Below, piece by piece: positions 35,677 through 44,236 of a stretch of DNA of 64,000 nt (positions are counted from its first letter, which is position 1; every line of letters begins with the position of its first letter). The DNA comes from SIG437 sp045648985 (GTDB lineage Bacteria > Bacillota > Clostridia > UBA1381 > UBA9506). The notes below the pieces were generated by a model that searched no databases, was not told where the DNA came from, and worked only from the letters and a program-made list of their open reading frames with translations. A program made the position numbers and the translations under genes. The DNA is taken from NCBI GenBank assembly GCA_045648985.1, contig JAZROZ010000037.1:21581-85580 (forward strand). The letters are read 5' to 3'.

Positions 35677-36951
35677 TTAATCCTCCAGAATATCGCTTAC
35701 AGCGCAAAGTACGGCAATCTTTCCGCTTTCATATGTCAGTCCGCCCTGCATATATGCAATATACGGCTCTTTTATCGGTGCATCGGCAGAAATCTCTATG
35801 CTTGCACCTGAAACGAAAGCACCCGCTGCCATAATAACCTGCTCGTTATATCCGGGCATATTCCAGGGAGTAGGAGTAACAAAAGAATCAATAGGTGCGC
35901 CCCTTTGAATTCCTGCACAAAATGCACATAATTTATTCTTATCTAATAGCCTTACTGCCTGAATAATATCATGTCTTTCTTCGTTTGATTCAGGGCATAC
36001 GCTAAAGCCTGCAAGTTCAAGCATACGGGAAGCTAAGATTGCAGTTTTCACACTTTGAGCTACTGTGTGCGGTGCTAAGAAAAAGCCCTGATACATACTT
36101 CTGTTCATACCGAGTGTCGCACCAACTTCATTTCCGATTCCCGGAGCAGTTAAGCGATATGAAATCTTTTCTATTGCTATCTCTTTACCTGCGATATATC
36201 CGCCTGTTAAGCTGATTCCACCGCCCGGATTTTTGATAAGTGAGCCGACAATGACATCTGCACCTACATCTGTTGGCTCGATTGTTTCAACAAACTCACC
36301 ATAGCAGTTATCTACCATACATAAAACATTTGGATTTTTAGCTTTTACGCAGGCGATGATTTCACCTATGTCAGAAACAGAAAGTGATTTTCGCCACGCA
36401 TATCCTTTAGAACGCTGAATGGTAACGACCTTGACGTCTTCTGTTACTGCATTTTTAATTGCATCAAAATCAGCTGAACCGTTAGGAAGTAAATCAATTT
36501 CGCGGTAGTTAACACCCCAGTCATGTAGCGAGCCTGATGCTTTTCCCCTGATGCCGATAACTTCCTCTAACGTATCATAAGGCTTTCCTGTTACAGAAAG
36601 GAGAGTATCACCCGGGCGAAGCAGTCCAAAAAGACATAAACAGAGTGCATGAGTGCCTGAGACAATACTGTGACGTACTATTGCACTTTCAGTGCCGAAA
36701 ACGTCTGCATATATTTTGTCTAAAGTATCACGGCCTACATCGTCATAGCCGTAGCCTGTGGTAAGACCTAAATGCATCTCGCTTACATTGTGACGTTTAA
36801 AGGCAGATAACACCTTTAAGGTGTTATCTGCTGCAATCTCATCAATTTTTGAAAATCTGTCTTTAACATCTTCCTCTGCCTTTATCAAAAGACTTATGGC
36901 AGAGTCCTTTATGTCATATTCTTTCTTCAAAAAATCAAAGTTCATACACAT
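35677..36951 (-). CDS. Methionine gamma-lyase-family PLP enzyme (COG4100)
   Basis: A 424-residue fold-type I PLP enzyme of the family often labelled aluminium-resistance or methionine gamma-lyase-like. The PLP lysine is probably K240 in SLIKNPGGGISLTGGYIAG, preceded by CMVDNCYGEFVE (ring-stacking and PLP Asp). Its true substrate is not established. It overlaps the ACT gene by 17 bases; the ATG at 36951 or 36945 may be the start. Being inside the ior-paaK operon suggests a role in amino-acid breakdown. Confidence 0.83.
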   Translation of the reverse strand: MCMNFDFLKKEYDIKDSAISLLIKAEEDVKDRFSKIDEIAADNTLKVLSAFKRHNVSEMHLGLTTGYGYDDVGRDTLDKIYADVFGTESAIVRHSIVSGTHALCLCLFGLLRPGDTLLSVTGKPYDTLEEVIGIRGKASGSLHDWGVNYREIDLLPNGSADFDAIKNAVTEDVKVVTIQRSKGYAWRKSLSVSDIGEIIACVKAKNPNVLCMVDNCYGEFVETIEPTDVGADVIVGSLIKNPGGGISLTGGYIAGKEIAIEKISYRLTAPGIGNEVGATLGMNRSMYQGFFLAPHTVAQSVKTAILASRMLELAGFSVCPESNEERHDIIQAVRLLDKNKLCAFCAGIQRGAPIDSFVTPTPWNMPGYNEQVIMAAGAFVSGASIEISADAPIKEPYIAYMQGGLTYESGKIAVLCAVSDILED

Positions 36952-37366
36952 CGCATGAAGGTAAAACCTTCACTCCTCCTGTCTGGAGAGCATTAAGTGC
37001 TTCTTGTGCATCATCTGCTTTTACGATAACATATGCATCAGATTCTGAGCGGCAAATGAAAGCATACATATATTCGACAGTAACATCTGCATTTTTCAAA
37101 ACAGAAAGAGCATCATGAAGTCCTGACGGCTCATCTTTTATTGCAATCGCAATAACGTCTGTTGATTTTACAGTGATATCATTATCTTTTAAAACAGTTA
37201 CTGCTCTATACGGGTCATTTACAATTAATCTCAAAATACCGAAATCTGTTGTATCAGCAATTGAAAGAGCACGAATATTGATATTGTTTTTAGCTAATAT
37301 ATCGGTTACTTTTGAAAGAGCACCTTTTGTATTTTCTACAAAAACTGAAATTTGTTTTACAAACAT
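36935..37366 (-). CDS. Tandem ACT-domain regulatory protein
   Basis: A 143-residue protein made of two ACT domains (about 1-68 and 70-143; first motif VFVENTKGALSKVTDILAKNNINI), which bind amino acids. Such proteins are regularly found next to indolepyruvate oxidoreductase and phenylacetate-CoA ligase genes, where they probably sense aromatic amino acids. It lies 14 bases after paaK. Confidence 0.88.
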   Translation of the reverse strand: MFVKQISVFVENTKGALSKVTDILAKNNINIRALSIADTTDFGILRLIVNDPYRAVTVLKDNDITVKSTDVIAIAIKDEPSGLHDALSVLKNADVTVEYMYAFICRSESDAYVIVKADDAQEALNALQTGGVKVLPSCDVYEL

Positions 37367-37380
37367 AATTTTGTCTCCTT

Positions 37381-38685
37381 TTATTTCTTTCTCTTATCTA
37401 TTACACGAACTGCTTTTCCCTCGCTTCTCGGGATTGACTTAGGAGCAACAAGCTTAACCTTAGGAGATATGCCGAGAAGACTCTGGAGCTTTCCTCTGAT
37501 TTCATTTTCTAATTTCTCAAGCTGCCTTACTTCGTCTGAGAAAAATTCATCAAGCATTTCAACGTGAACCTCGAATGTGTCTAAAACACCCTGACGGTCA
37601 ACGATAATCATATAGTATGGAGCAGTTTTGCCAAGGTCTAAAAGCACACCCTCAATCTGTGACGGGAATACATTTACACCACGAATGATGAGCATATCAT
37701 CAGTTCTGCCCTGTACTTTATTCATACGCACCAAAGTTCTGCCACAAGCACATTTTTCATAGTTGAGACTTGTAATATCACGAGTTCTGTAACGAAGCAA
37801 GGGCATACCTTCTTTGGTGATACATGAAAATACAAGTTCGCCTACAGAACCAGGAGGAAGTACCTCGCCTGTAGCAGGGTCGATGATTTCAGGAACGAAA
37901 TGGTCTTCGTTTACGTGAAGTCCTGAGCGGTCAGAACATTCAAATGAAACACCCGGACCTGTAATTTCTGTAAGACCATAGATATCAACCGCGTTAATAC
38001 CAAGTCTTCTTTCAATTTCGTCACGCATTTCATCACTCCATGGCTCAGCACCAAAAACACCTGCTTTTAGGGAAAGCTCTGATTTGTCAATACCCATTTC
38101 TTCCAATGTTTCAGCAATATATAGTGCATAAGATGGAGTACAAGCTAAGATTGTTGTACCGAAGTCTTTTAAAACAGTGATCTGCCTTTGAGTATTACCC
38201 GATGAAATCGGGATAGCAGTTGCGCCGATTTTCTGTGCACCGTGGTGAGCACCAAAGCCGCCTGTAAACAGACCATAGCCATATGCTACCTGCACAAAAG
38301 AATCCTTGTCAGCGCCTGCAGAGGTTAATGTTCTTGCCATAGCTTCTGCCCAGATGTCAATATCCTTTTTAGTATATCCTGCAACAACTTGCTTACCTGT
38401 TGTTCCGCTTGATGCGTGAAGCTCAATGATATCCTTTGTATCAGCTGCAAACAGTCCATACGGGTATGTATCTCTTAAGTCCTGCTTTGTAAGGAAAGGA
38501 AGATATTTTAAATCCTCGATTGTTTTAATATCACCGGGCAGAACTCCTTTTTTATCCATAAGATTTTTGTAGTAAGGAACATTCTCATATATATATTTAA
38601 CCTGAGAAACTAATCGTTCAGACTGAAGTGTATTCATTTCATCGCGACTCATACACTCGTATTTTTCGTTCCATATTTTAGCCAT
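37381..38685 (-). CDS. paaK: Phenylacetate--CoA ligase family protein
   Basis: A 434-residue AMP-forming aryl-acid CoA ligase of the PaaK type. The phosphate-binding loop is SSGTTGKQVVAGYT (about residue 92), the adenylation core holds DIYGLTEITGPG, and the C-terminal AMP-binding domain begins near GRTDDMLIIRGVNVFPSQ. Next to iorAB it probably interconverts phenylacetate or (indole/4-hydroxyphenyl)acetate with the CoA thioesters made or used by IOR. Confidence 0.92.
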   Translation of the reverse strand: MAKIWNEKYECMSRDEMNTLQSERLVSQVKYIYENVPYYKNLMDKKGVLPGDIKTIEDLKYLPFLTKQDLRDTYPYGLFAADTKDIIELHASSGTTGKQVVAGYTKKDIDIWAEAMARTLTSAGADKDSFVQVAYGYGLFTGGFGAHHGAQKIGATAIPISSGNTQRQITVLKDFGTTILACTPSYALYIAETLEEMGIDKSELSLKAGVFGAEPWSDEMRDEIERRLGINAVDIYGLTEITGPGVSFECSDRSGLHVNEDHFVPEIIDPATGEVLPPGSVGELVFSCITKEGMPLLRYRTRDITSLNYEKCACGRTLVRMNKVQGRTDDMLIIRGVNVFPSQIEGVLLDLGKTAPYYMIIVDRQGVLDTFEVHVEMLDEFFSDEVRQLEKLENEIRGKLQSLLGISPKVKLVAPKSIPRSEGKAVRVIDKRKK

Positions 38686-38705
38686 TTTTACCCAACTCCT
38701 TAAAA

Positions 38706-39269
38706 TTAAAAGTCATAACCAAGACAAAATGCCTTTTCGTTAACTTCTATAAACTGTGGCTTAACAGTAGATTTTAGGCTATCCAGCCAGATGCTTTTAT
38801 CTATATTTGAGTGTTTAGCAAGCACACCAATTAAAGCCACGTTCACAGACTTTAAATTGCCTGCTTCCTTTGCTAAGCTTAAAGCATCGCATGGAATCAC
38901 GTTTACGCCCATATCCTTAATTTTTTCTATAATATTTTCAGGATATTTAGCTGCACCTGTGATAACAGGCATAGGGTTTGTTTCCTGAGTATTAACGATT
39001 AAAGTACCGCCTTTTTTAAGGTAGGGTACAGACCTTAGTGCTTCTAATTTTTCAAAAGCCAAAATTACGTCAGCCTCACAAAGGTCAATTACGGGAGATG
39101 CGATATCTTCGCCGTATTTAACATATGTTACAACACTTCCGCCACGTTGGCTCATGCCGTGCACTTCGGAAAGTTTAACATCGGCGCCTGTTGCTAAAGT
39201 AGCAGCACCAATAATTCTGCTGGCAAGCAGTGTTCCCTGTCCGCCAACACCTACTATCATAATATTCAT
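38706..39269 (-). CDS. iorB: Indolepyruvate:ferredoxin oxidoreductase, beta subunit
   Basis: A 187-residue gamma-type domain of the 2-oxoacid:ferredoxin oxidoreductases (GVGGQGTLLASRIIG, EVHGMSQRGGSVVTYVK), which with IorA oxidatively decarboxylates aryl pyruvates to aryl-acetyl-CoA and reduces ferredoxin. I start at the ATG at 39269; the TTG at 39287 overlaps its GGAGG site. It follows iorA by 18 bases. Confidence 0.94.
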   Translation of the reverse strand: MNIMIVGVGGQGTLLASRIIGAATLATGADVKLSEVHGMSQRGGSVVTYVKYGEDIASPVIDLCEADVILAFEKLEALRSVPYLKKGGTLIVNTQETNPMPVITGAAKYPENIIEKIKDMGVNVIPCDALSLAKEAGNLKSVNVALIGVLAKHSNIDKSIWLDSLKSTVKPQFIEVNEKAFCLGYDF

Positions 39270-39287
39270 AGCTTTAAATACCTCCAA

Positions 39288-41015
39288 TTATTTAACTCTT
39301 TCGATTGCACCGAATTTACAAATATTCGGGCACAATCCACAGCCAACACAAAGCGTTTCATCAATCTGCGGCTTGCCACCTGCTAATGATATTGCAGGGC
39401 ATCCGAGCTTCATGCACATCTTACAATTTTTGCACTTGTCGTTAATAACGTAAAGTCCGCTGTAACCTGCCTTTTTAATGAGTGCGCATGGACGTTGTGC
39501 GATAATAACAGAAGGCTCGTCAGCATTTAATTCTTCTTTTAATACTTTTTCAAAATTATCAATATCAAACGGGTCACTAACCACAACTCTCTCTATGCCG
39601 ATAGCATCGCAGAGCTTAACCAAATCAACCTGTTTTGTAGGCTCGCCTTTGATAGTAAAGCCTGTTGATGGGTTCTGTTGATGACCTGTCATACCTGTAA
39701 TTGAGTTATCTAAAATAATAACGGTTGATGTTCCTTTGTTATATACGATATCAATTAAGCCCGTGATACCTGAATGTATGAATGTAGAGTCGCCTAAAAC
39801 CGCAACAGATTTTTTAGCAAAATCTCTTCCTCTTGCTTTTTCCATACCATGAAGAGCAGAAATACTTGCACCCATACAGATGATTGAATCGATGCTATCT
39901 AAGGGTTGCATACAACCGAGTGAATAACAGCCAATGTCACCGCTTACTGCAAGGCCAAGCTTTTTGAGGACATAAAATACTCCTCTGTGAGAGCAGCCGG
40001 GACACATAACAGGCGGACGAACAGGTACATTTTCTGTCTTTAAAGCTTCGGGCAGAGCGGTTCCTAATATCTTTTCTTTTAAAAGTGAAGAAGTATATTC
40101 GCCGCAAAGTGGCAGAATTTCTTTTCCGATTACATTTATGCCCATAGCCTTAATCTGTTTTTCAAAAACAGGGTCAAGCTCTTCTACGATATAGCACTTA
40201 TCAACCGATGCAGCAAAATCTGCAATTTTATCCATCGGCAGAGGATTGATTAAACCAAGCTTTAAAAATGAAGCATCAGGCATAGCTTCTTTTGCATACT
40301 GATATGAAATACCTGCTGCAATAATACCAATTTTATCTGACCCTTTTATAACCTTGTTAATTTCTGTTTTGTTGCTATATTCTGAAAGAGCCACAGTTCT
40401 TTTTTCAACTGCTATATGCTTAGGACGAGCATATCCGGGAATCATAGCATATTTCGGAGAATCTTTTTTATATTCAGGGAGTGCTCTTTCTTTTCTGTCC
40501 GAAAGCTCAACTAAGCTCTGTGAATGAGCAACTCTTGTTGTAAGCCTGAATAAAACAGGGGTATCAAATTCTTCACTTATGTCATATGCAAGCTTTAAGA
40601 ATTCTTTACACTCGCCGCTGTCTGATGGCTCAAGCATAGGTAGCTTAGCAGCTATTGCATAGTTGCGGCTATCCTGTTCGTTTTGTGAGCTGTGCATACC
40701 GGGGTCATCAGCTACACAGATAACCAAGCCTCCGTTTATTCCTGTGTATGATGCGGTAAACAACGGGTCTGCAGCAACGTTTACACCAACGTGTTTCATC
40801 GCAGAAAGAGCTCTTGCACCTGCGATTGCTGCACCAACAGAAACTTCTGTTGCGACCTTTTCATTTGGCGCCCATTCTGAATATATTTCGTCATATTTTG
40901 AGATAAATTCCGTTATCTCCGTACTTGGAGTTCCCGGATATGAAGATGCAACAGTAACTCCTGCTTCATATGCACCTCTGGCTACGGCTTCATTGCCGAG
41001 CATTAACTTTTTCAT
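39288..41015 (-). CDS. iorA: Indolepyruvate:ferredoxin oxidoreductase, alpha subunit
   Basis: A 575-residue subunit. The N-terminal pyrimidine domain begins LGNEAVARGAYEAGVTVASSYPGTPSTE. The TPP domain has GDIGCYSLG and GDSTFIHSGITGLIDIVYN. The C-terminus carries a two-cluster ferredoxin domain, CKNCKMCMKLGCP and CVGCGLCPNICK, which together bind two [4Fe-4S] clusters. It is the first gene of a six-gene minus-strand operon with its own promoter. Confidence 0.96.
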   Translation of the reverse strand: MKKLMLGNEAVARGAYEAGVTVASSYPGTPSTEITEFISKYDEIYSEWAPNEKVATEVSVGAAIAGARALSAMKHVGVNVAADPLFTASYTGINGGLVICVADDPGMHSSQNEQDSRNYAIAAKLPMLEPSDSGECKEFLKLAYDISEEFDTPVLFRLTTRVAHSQSLVELSDRKERALPEYKKDSPKYAMIPGYARPKHIAVEKRTVALSEYSNKTEINKVIKGSDKIGIIAAGISYQYAKEAMPDASFLKLGLINPLPMDKIADFAASVDKCYIVEELDPVFEKQIKAMGINVIGKEILPLCGEYTSSLLKEKILGTALPEALKTENVPVRPPVMCPGCSHRGVFYVLKKLGLAVSGDIGCYSLGCMQPLDSIDSIICMGASISALHGMEKARGRDFAKKSVAVLGDSTFIHSGITGLIDIVYNKGTSTVIILDNSITGMTGHQQNPSTGFTIKGEPTKQVDLVKLCDAIGIERVVVSDPFDIDNFEKVLKEELNADEPSVIIAQRPCALIKKAGYSGLYVINDKCKNCKMCMKLGCPAISLAGGKPQIDETLCVGCGLCPNICKFGAIERVK

Positions 41016-41069
41016 AATATATATTCCTTTCCATAAATAAATTCAGTTTAATAAAAACAATCACTAATA

Positions 41070-41098
41070 ATTTTATAATTTTTTAGACAAAAAGTCAA
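41070..41098 (-). promoter_or_regulatory. Promoter of the ior operon
   Basis: Minus strand TTGACT, 17-base spacer, TAAAAT, about 55 bases upstream of iorA. Confidence 0.7.
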
Positions 41099-41125
41099 CT
41101 GTAATGACATAAAAATTAGTAAAAT

Positions 41126-41168
41126 AAAAAAATCAGGGCGCCACTAATAGTAGCACCCTGATTTTTTT
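41126..41168 (-). terminator. Terminator after nagA
   Basis: Stem AATCAGGG / CCCTGATT plus an inner GTGC-type pairing, with A-run and T-run on either side. It overlaps the nagA stop. Confidence 0.85.
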
Positions 41169-42336
41169 ATAATAAAACTTTGTTTTTACTCTTGAATACT
41201 TTTTTGATGTTTATGTCTTCATCAAAGATTACAATGTCGGCATCGTAGCCTTTTTTAAGTTTTCCTTTATTTTCAAGATTCATAATTTTAGCAGGGTTTA
41301 CTGTTATCATTTTTACTGTATTTACAATATCTACACCTGCATCTTTATAGAAAGTGCGAACGAGTCTGTCTGCCGTTGCAATACTGCCTGCAAATGCAGT
41401 GCGGTCAGGGAGTTTAGCAACTCCGTCTTCTACGATACATTTCATACCCTGACCACGACTTCCGATTACTGTTTCTTTAACGTCCTGACCTGCAGCACGC
41501 ATTGAGTCTGTCACAAGACAGATGTTGTCTGCACCTTTAGTTTTATAGATAAGTCTTAAAAGCTCAGGTGGAAGATGGCATCCGTCGGCTATTGTTTCAA
41601 CCATCATATCGTCTAAAAGCAAGCACGATTCAATTGCACCTAAAACCCTGAAGCCGCCGACTCTTGTAATCGTGGACATTCCTGAATAAAGGTGAGTAGC
41701 GAGGCGCAGTCCTTTGTCGTAAGCTCTTTTTACGTCTTTATATGTAGCATCGCTGTGTCCGATAGATGCAACAATGCCGTTTGCATTTAAAAAGTCAATA
41801 AATTCGTCTGTTTCGGGAAGCTCAGGTGCAAAGCTCCAACGTTTAACAACACCTTTGCCAACTTCTGCAACTTTTTCATAATCTTCTTTTATCGGTGGAG
41901 TTATATATTTGGGATTTTGTGCCCCTGACTGATTAAGACTGAAATATGGGCCTTCTAAATGCGCACCCATAATGTGTGGTACATCGCAGGGTTCATTTTC
42001 CATAGCCTTTTTGATATCCTCTATTGATTCAATAAGAATATCAGTACTGCTTGACAACGTGGTGGGGTAAATACTTGTTGTTCCGTGACTTAGGTGAATA
42101 CGAGCACTGTCCCATATAGCCTGCACAGACCCGTCCATATATTCAGCACCGCCACCGCCGTGAGTATGAATGTCGATAAAACCTGCGCTGACATAAGCTC
42201 CCTCTGCATCAATAATTTCATCAGCAGGGAGGTCTTTTTCCGTGATGTCAATAATCACATTTTCGTCGAAATACAAGTTTTTGCCTTCGGTTAAACTATC
42301 AGTGATAATTCTTCCGTTTGTAATTTTTTTAATCAT
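41167..42336 (-). CDS. nagA: N-acetylglucosamine-6-phosphate deacetylase
   Basis: A 389-residue amidohydrolase that deacetylates GlcNAc-6-phosphate to glucosamine-6-phosphate during amino-sugar or cell-wall recycling. The metal site IDIHTHGGGG is near residue 55, EGPYF holds the catalytic-site Glu, and GHSDA and the later His/Asp residues (LVTDSMRAAG) are present. nagB is not nearby. It lies 37 bases after an ABC exporter pair and probably shares their transcript. Confidence 0.94.
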   Translation of the reverse strand: MIKKITNGRIITDSLTEGKNLYFDENVIIDITEKDLPADEIIDAEGAYVSAGFIDIHTHGGGGAEYMDGSVQAIWDSARIHLSHGTTSIYPTTLSSSTDILIESIEDIKKAMENEPCDVPHIMGAHLEGPYFSLNQSGAQNPKYITPPIKEDYEKVAEVGKGVVKRWSFAPELPETDEFIDFLNANGIVASIGHSDATYKDVKRAYDKGLRLATHLYSGMSTITRVGGFRVLGAIESCLLLDDMMVETIADGCHLPPELLRLIYKTKGADNICLVTDSMRAAGQDVKETVIGSRGQGMKCIVEDGVAKLPDRTAFAGSIATADRLVRTFYKDAGVDIVNTVKMITVNPAKIMNLENKGKLKKGYDADIVIFDEDINIKKVFKSKNKVLL

Positions 42337-42373
42337 AAAAACACCTTTTCCTTAATTATTTTATGTTATTTTT

Positions 42374-44236
42374 TTATCCTACATTGTTTTCTGTGAACTG
42401 ACTGTTATAAAGCTCGGCATAAAAGCCGTTCTGTTTCATAAGAGATTCGTGATTTCCTTGTTCAACAATAGCACCATTGTTCATAACAAGAATTTTGTCA
42501 GCATCGCGAATTGTTGAAAGCCTGTGAGCTATGATAAAACTTGTTCTGTTTTGAGTGAGGTCTGCCATAGCCTTTTGTATGAGTACTTCAGTTCTTGTAT
42601 CAACTGAGCTTGTTGCTTCGTCCAAAATAAGAATTTTTGGATTCTTTAAAAAAGCACGTGCGATTGTGAGTAACTGCTTTTGACCTTGTGAAATATTTGT
42701 TGCATCCTCATTTAAAACAAAGTCAAATCCGCCGGGCATAGCTTTTATGAAATTATATATGTATGCACGCTCAGCTGCAGCTATGATTTCTTCGTCTGTG
42801 GCATCAGGTTTTCCGTATGCTAAGTTATCACGTATCGTGCCGTTAAAAAGCCACGTATCCTGAAGCACCATACCAAAAACTTTTCTTAAGTCTTCACGTG
42901 AAACGGAGTCAGACGGAACTCCGTCAATAATAATCTGTCCAGAATCTAAATCATAAAATCTCATAAGAAGATTTACAAGAGTTGTTTTGCCTGCACCTGT
43001 CGGTCCGACAATGGCGATTTTCTCACCGCGTTCTATTTTTAAATTGAGATTTTGGATAAGCTGCTTTTTACCTGTGTATCCAAAATAAACATTTTTAAAT
43101 TCCACGTCACCTAAAATATTTTCATTAAGCGGTTTATACTCAGGAAGACGTAGCTCTTCCTCTTCATCACAAAGCTCAAATATACGCTCTGCAGCTGCTA
43201 CAGTAGATTGAAGCACATTTGCAATGTTTGCAAGCTGCGAAATCGGCATATTAAACTGTCGAAGGTACTGAATGAAAGATTGAATACCGCCAATTTTAAG
43301 TTTTCCGTTAGCCACTAATAATCCACCAATAACACACATAGCGACATAGCTGATGTTTCCGACTAAGCCTGTAAGAGGCATCATTATTGATGATACAAAA
43401 GTAGCTTTTAAATTGTTTGTATAAAGCTCATCATTTAGTTTTTCAAAATCTTCTTTTGCTGCTTTTTCTCTGCCAAAAAGCTTGATTATGGTATGTCCGG
43501 AGTACATTTCCTCAATATGACCACTCATTTTGCCCGTGGATTTTGATTGTCCCCTGAAGTACTTTTGTGATTTTTTTACTACTGCAGCAGATAGAAAAAA
43601 TGAAAAGGGCAGAGTAAGTGCTGCAACCAGTGTAAGAATCGGGCTTATCATAAGCATCATCGTGATAATCATAACAAACGTACCGACAGAAGATATAATC
43701 TGACTCATTGATTGCTGGAGTGAACTTGAAATTGTATCAACGTCGTTAGTGGCACGGCTTAAAACTTCACCGTAAGTTTGTTTATCAAAATATTTTAGAG
43801 GCAGCTTAGCGATTTTAATATCAATTTCGCGGCGGAGCGACTGCATCATATTCTGTGAAATATGTGACATAAGCACCTGCTGAAGATATGAAAAACCGAT
43901 ATTAAAAACATATGTAAACCCCAAGAGTATGAGTATGGAAAGTATTTTTGCAAAGTCAATACCGGTTCCCAGCTTTATACCGTCAAAAATAGTGGTTGTT
44001 ATATCACCTAAGAGTTTAGGTGAAATTGTGTGGAAAAACGTTTCCAAAAGTATACATAAAACAAGAAGAATCAGCAAAAGACTATACGGCTTAAGATATT
44101 TTACAAGCCTTGTTAGACCGCTTTTGAAATTCTTTGGCTTTTCTGCAAGACGCATATGGGGAGGTCTGCCAGGACCGGGACCTCTGAAACCGCCTGCCTG
44201 AGACGGAGGAGCAGATGTTCTTTGATTATTACTCAT
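42374..44236 (-). CDS. ABC exporter half-transporter, canonical-site subunit
   Basis: A 620-residue type-IV ABC exporter: a Gly/Pro-rich cytosolic N-tail (about 1-35), six membrane helices (about 45-340) and a nucleotide-binding domain (about 380-615). The NBD has Walker A GPTGAGKTTL, signature NISQGQKQ, Walker B ILILDEATSSVD with the catalytic Glu, and H-loop IAHRLS. It overlaps the preceding ABC gene by 4 bases. The pair forms a heterodimer of the LmrCD/BmrCD multidrug type. Substrate unknown. Confidence 0.92.
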   Translation of the reverse strand: MSNNQRTSAPPSQAGGFRGPGPGRPPHMRLAEKPKNFKSGLTRLVKYLKPYSLLLILLVLCILLETFFHTISPKLLGDITTTIFDGIKLGTGIDFAKILSILILLGFTYVFNIGFSYLQQVLMSHISQNMMQSLRREIDIKIAKLPLKYFDKQTYGEVLSRATNDVDTISSSLQQSMSQIISSVGTFVMIITMMLMISPILTLVAALTLPFSFFLSAAVVKKSQKYFRGQSKSTGKMSGHIEEMYSGHTIIKLFGREKAAKEDFEKLNDELYTNNLKATFVSSIMMPLTGLVGNISYVAMCVIGGLLVANGKLKIGGIQSFIQYLRQFNMPISQLANIANVLQSTVAAAERIFELCDEEEELRLPEYKPLNENILGDVEFKNVYFGYTGKKQLIQNLNLKIERGEKIAIVGPTGAGKTTLVNLLMRFYDLDSGQIIIDGVPSDSVSREDLRKVFGMVLQDTWLFNGTIRDNLAYGKPDATDEEIIAAAERAYIYNFIKAMPGGFDFVLNEDATNISQGQKQLLTIARAFLKNPKILILDEATSSVDTRTEVLIQKAMADLTQNRTSFIIAHRLSTIRDADKILVMNNGAIVEQGNHESLMKQNGFYAELYNSQFTENNVG

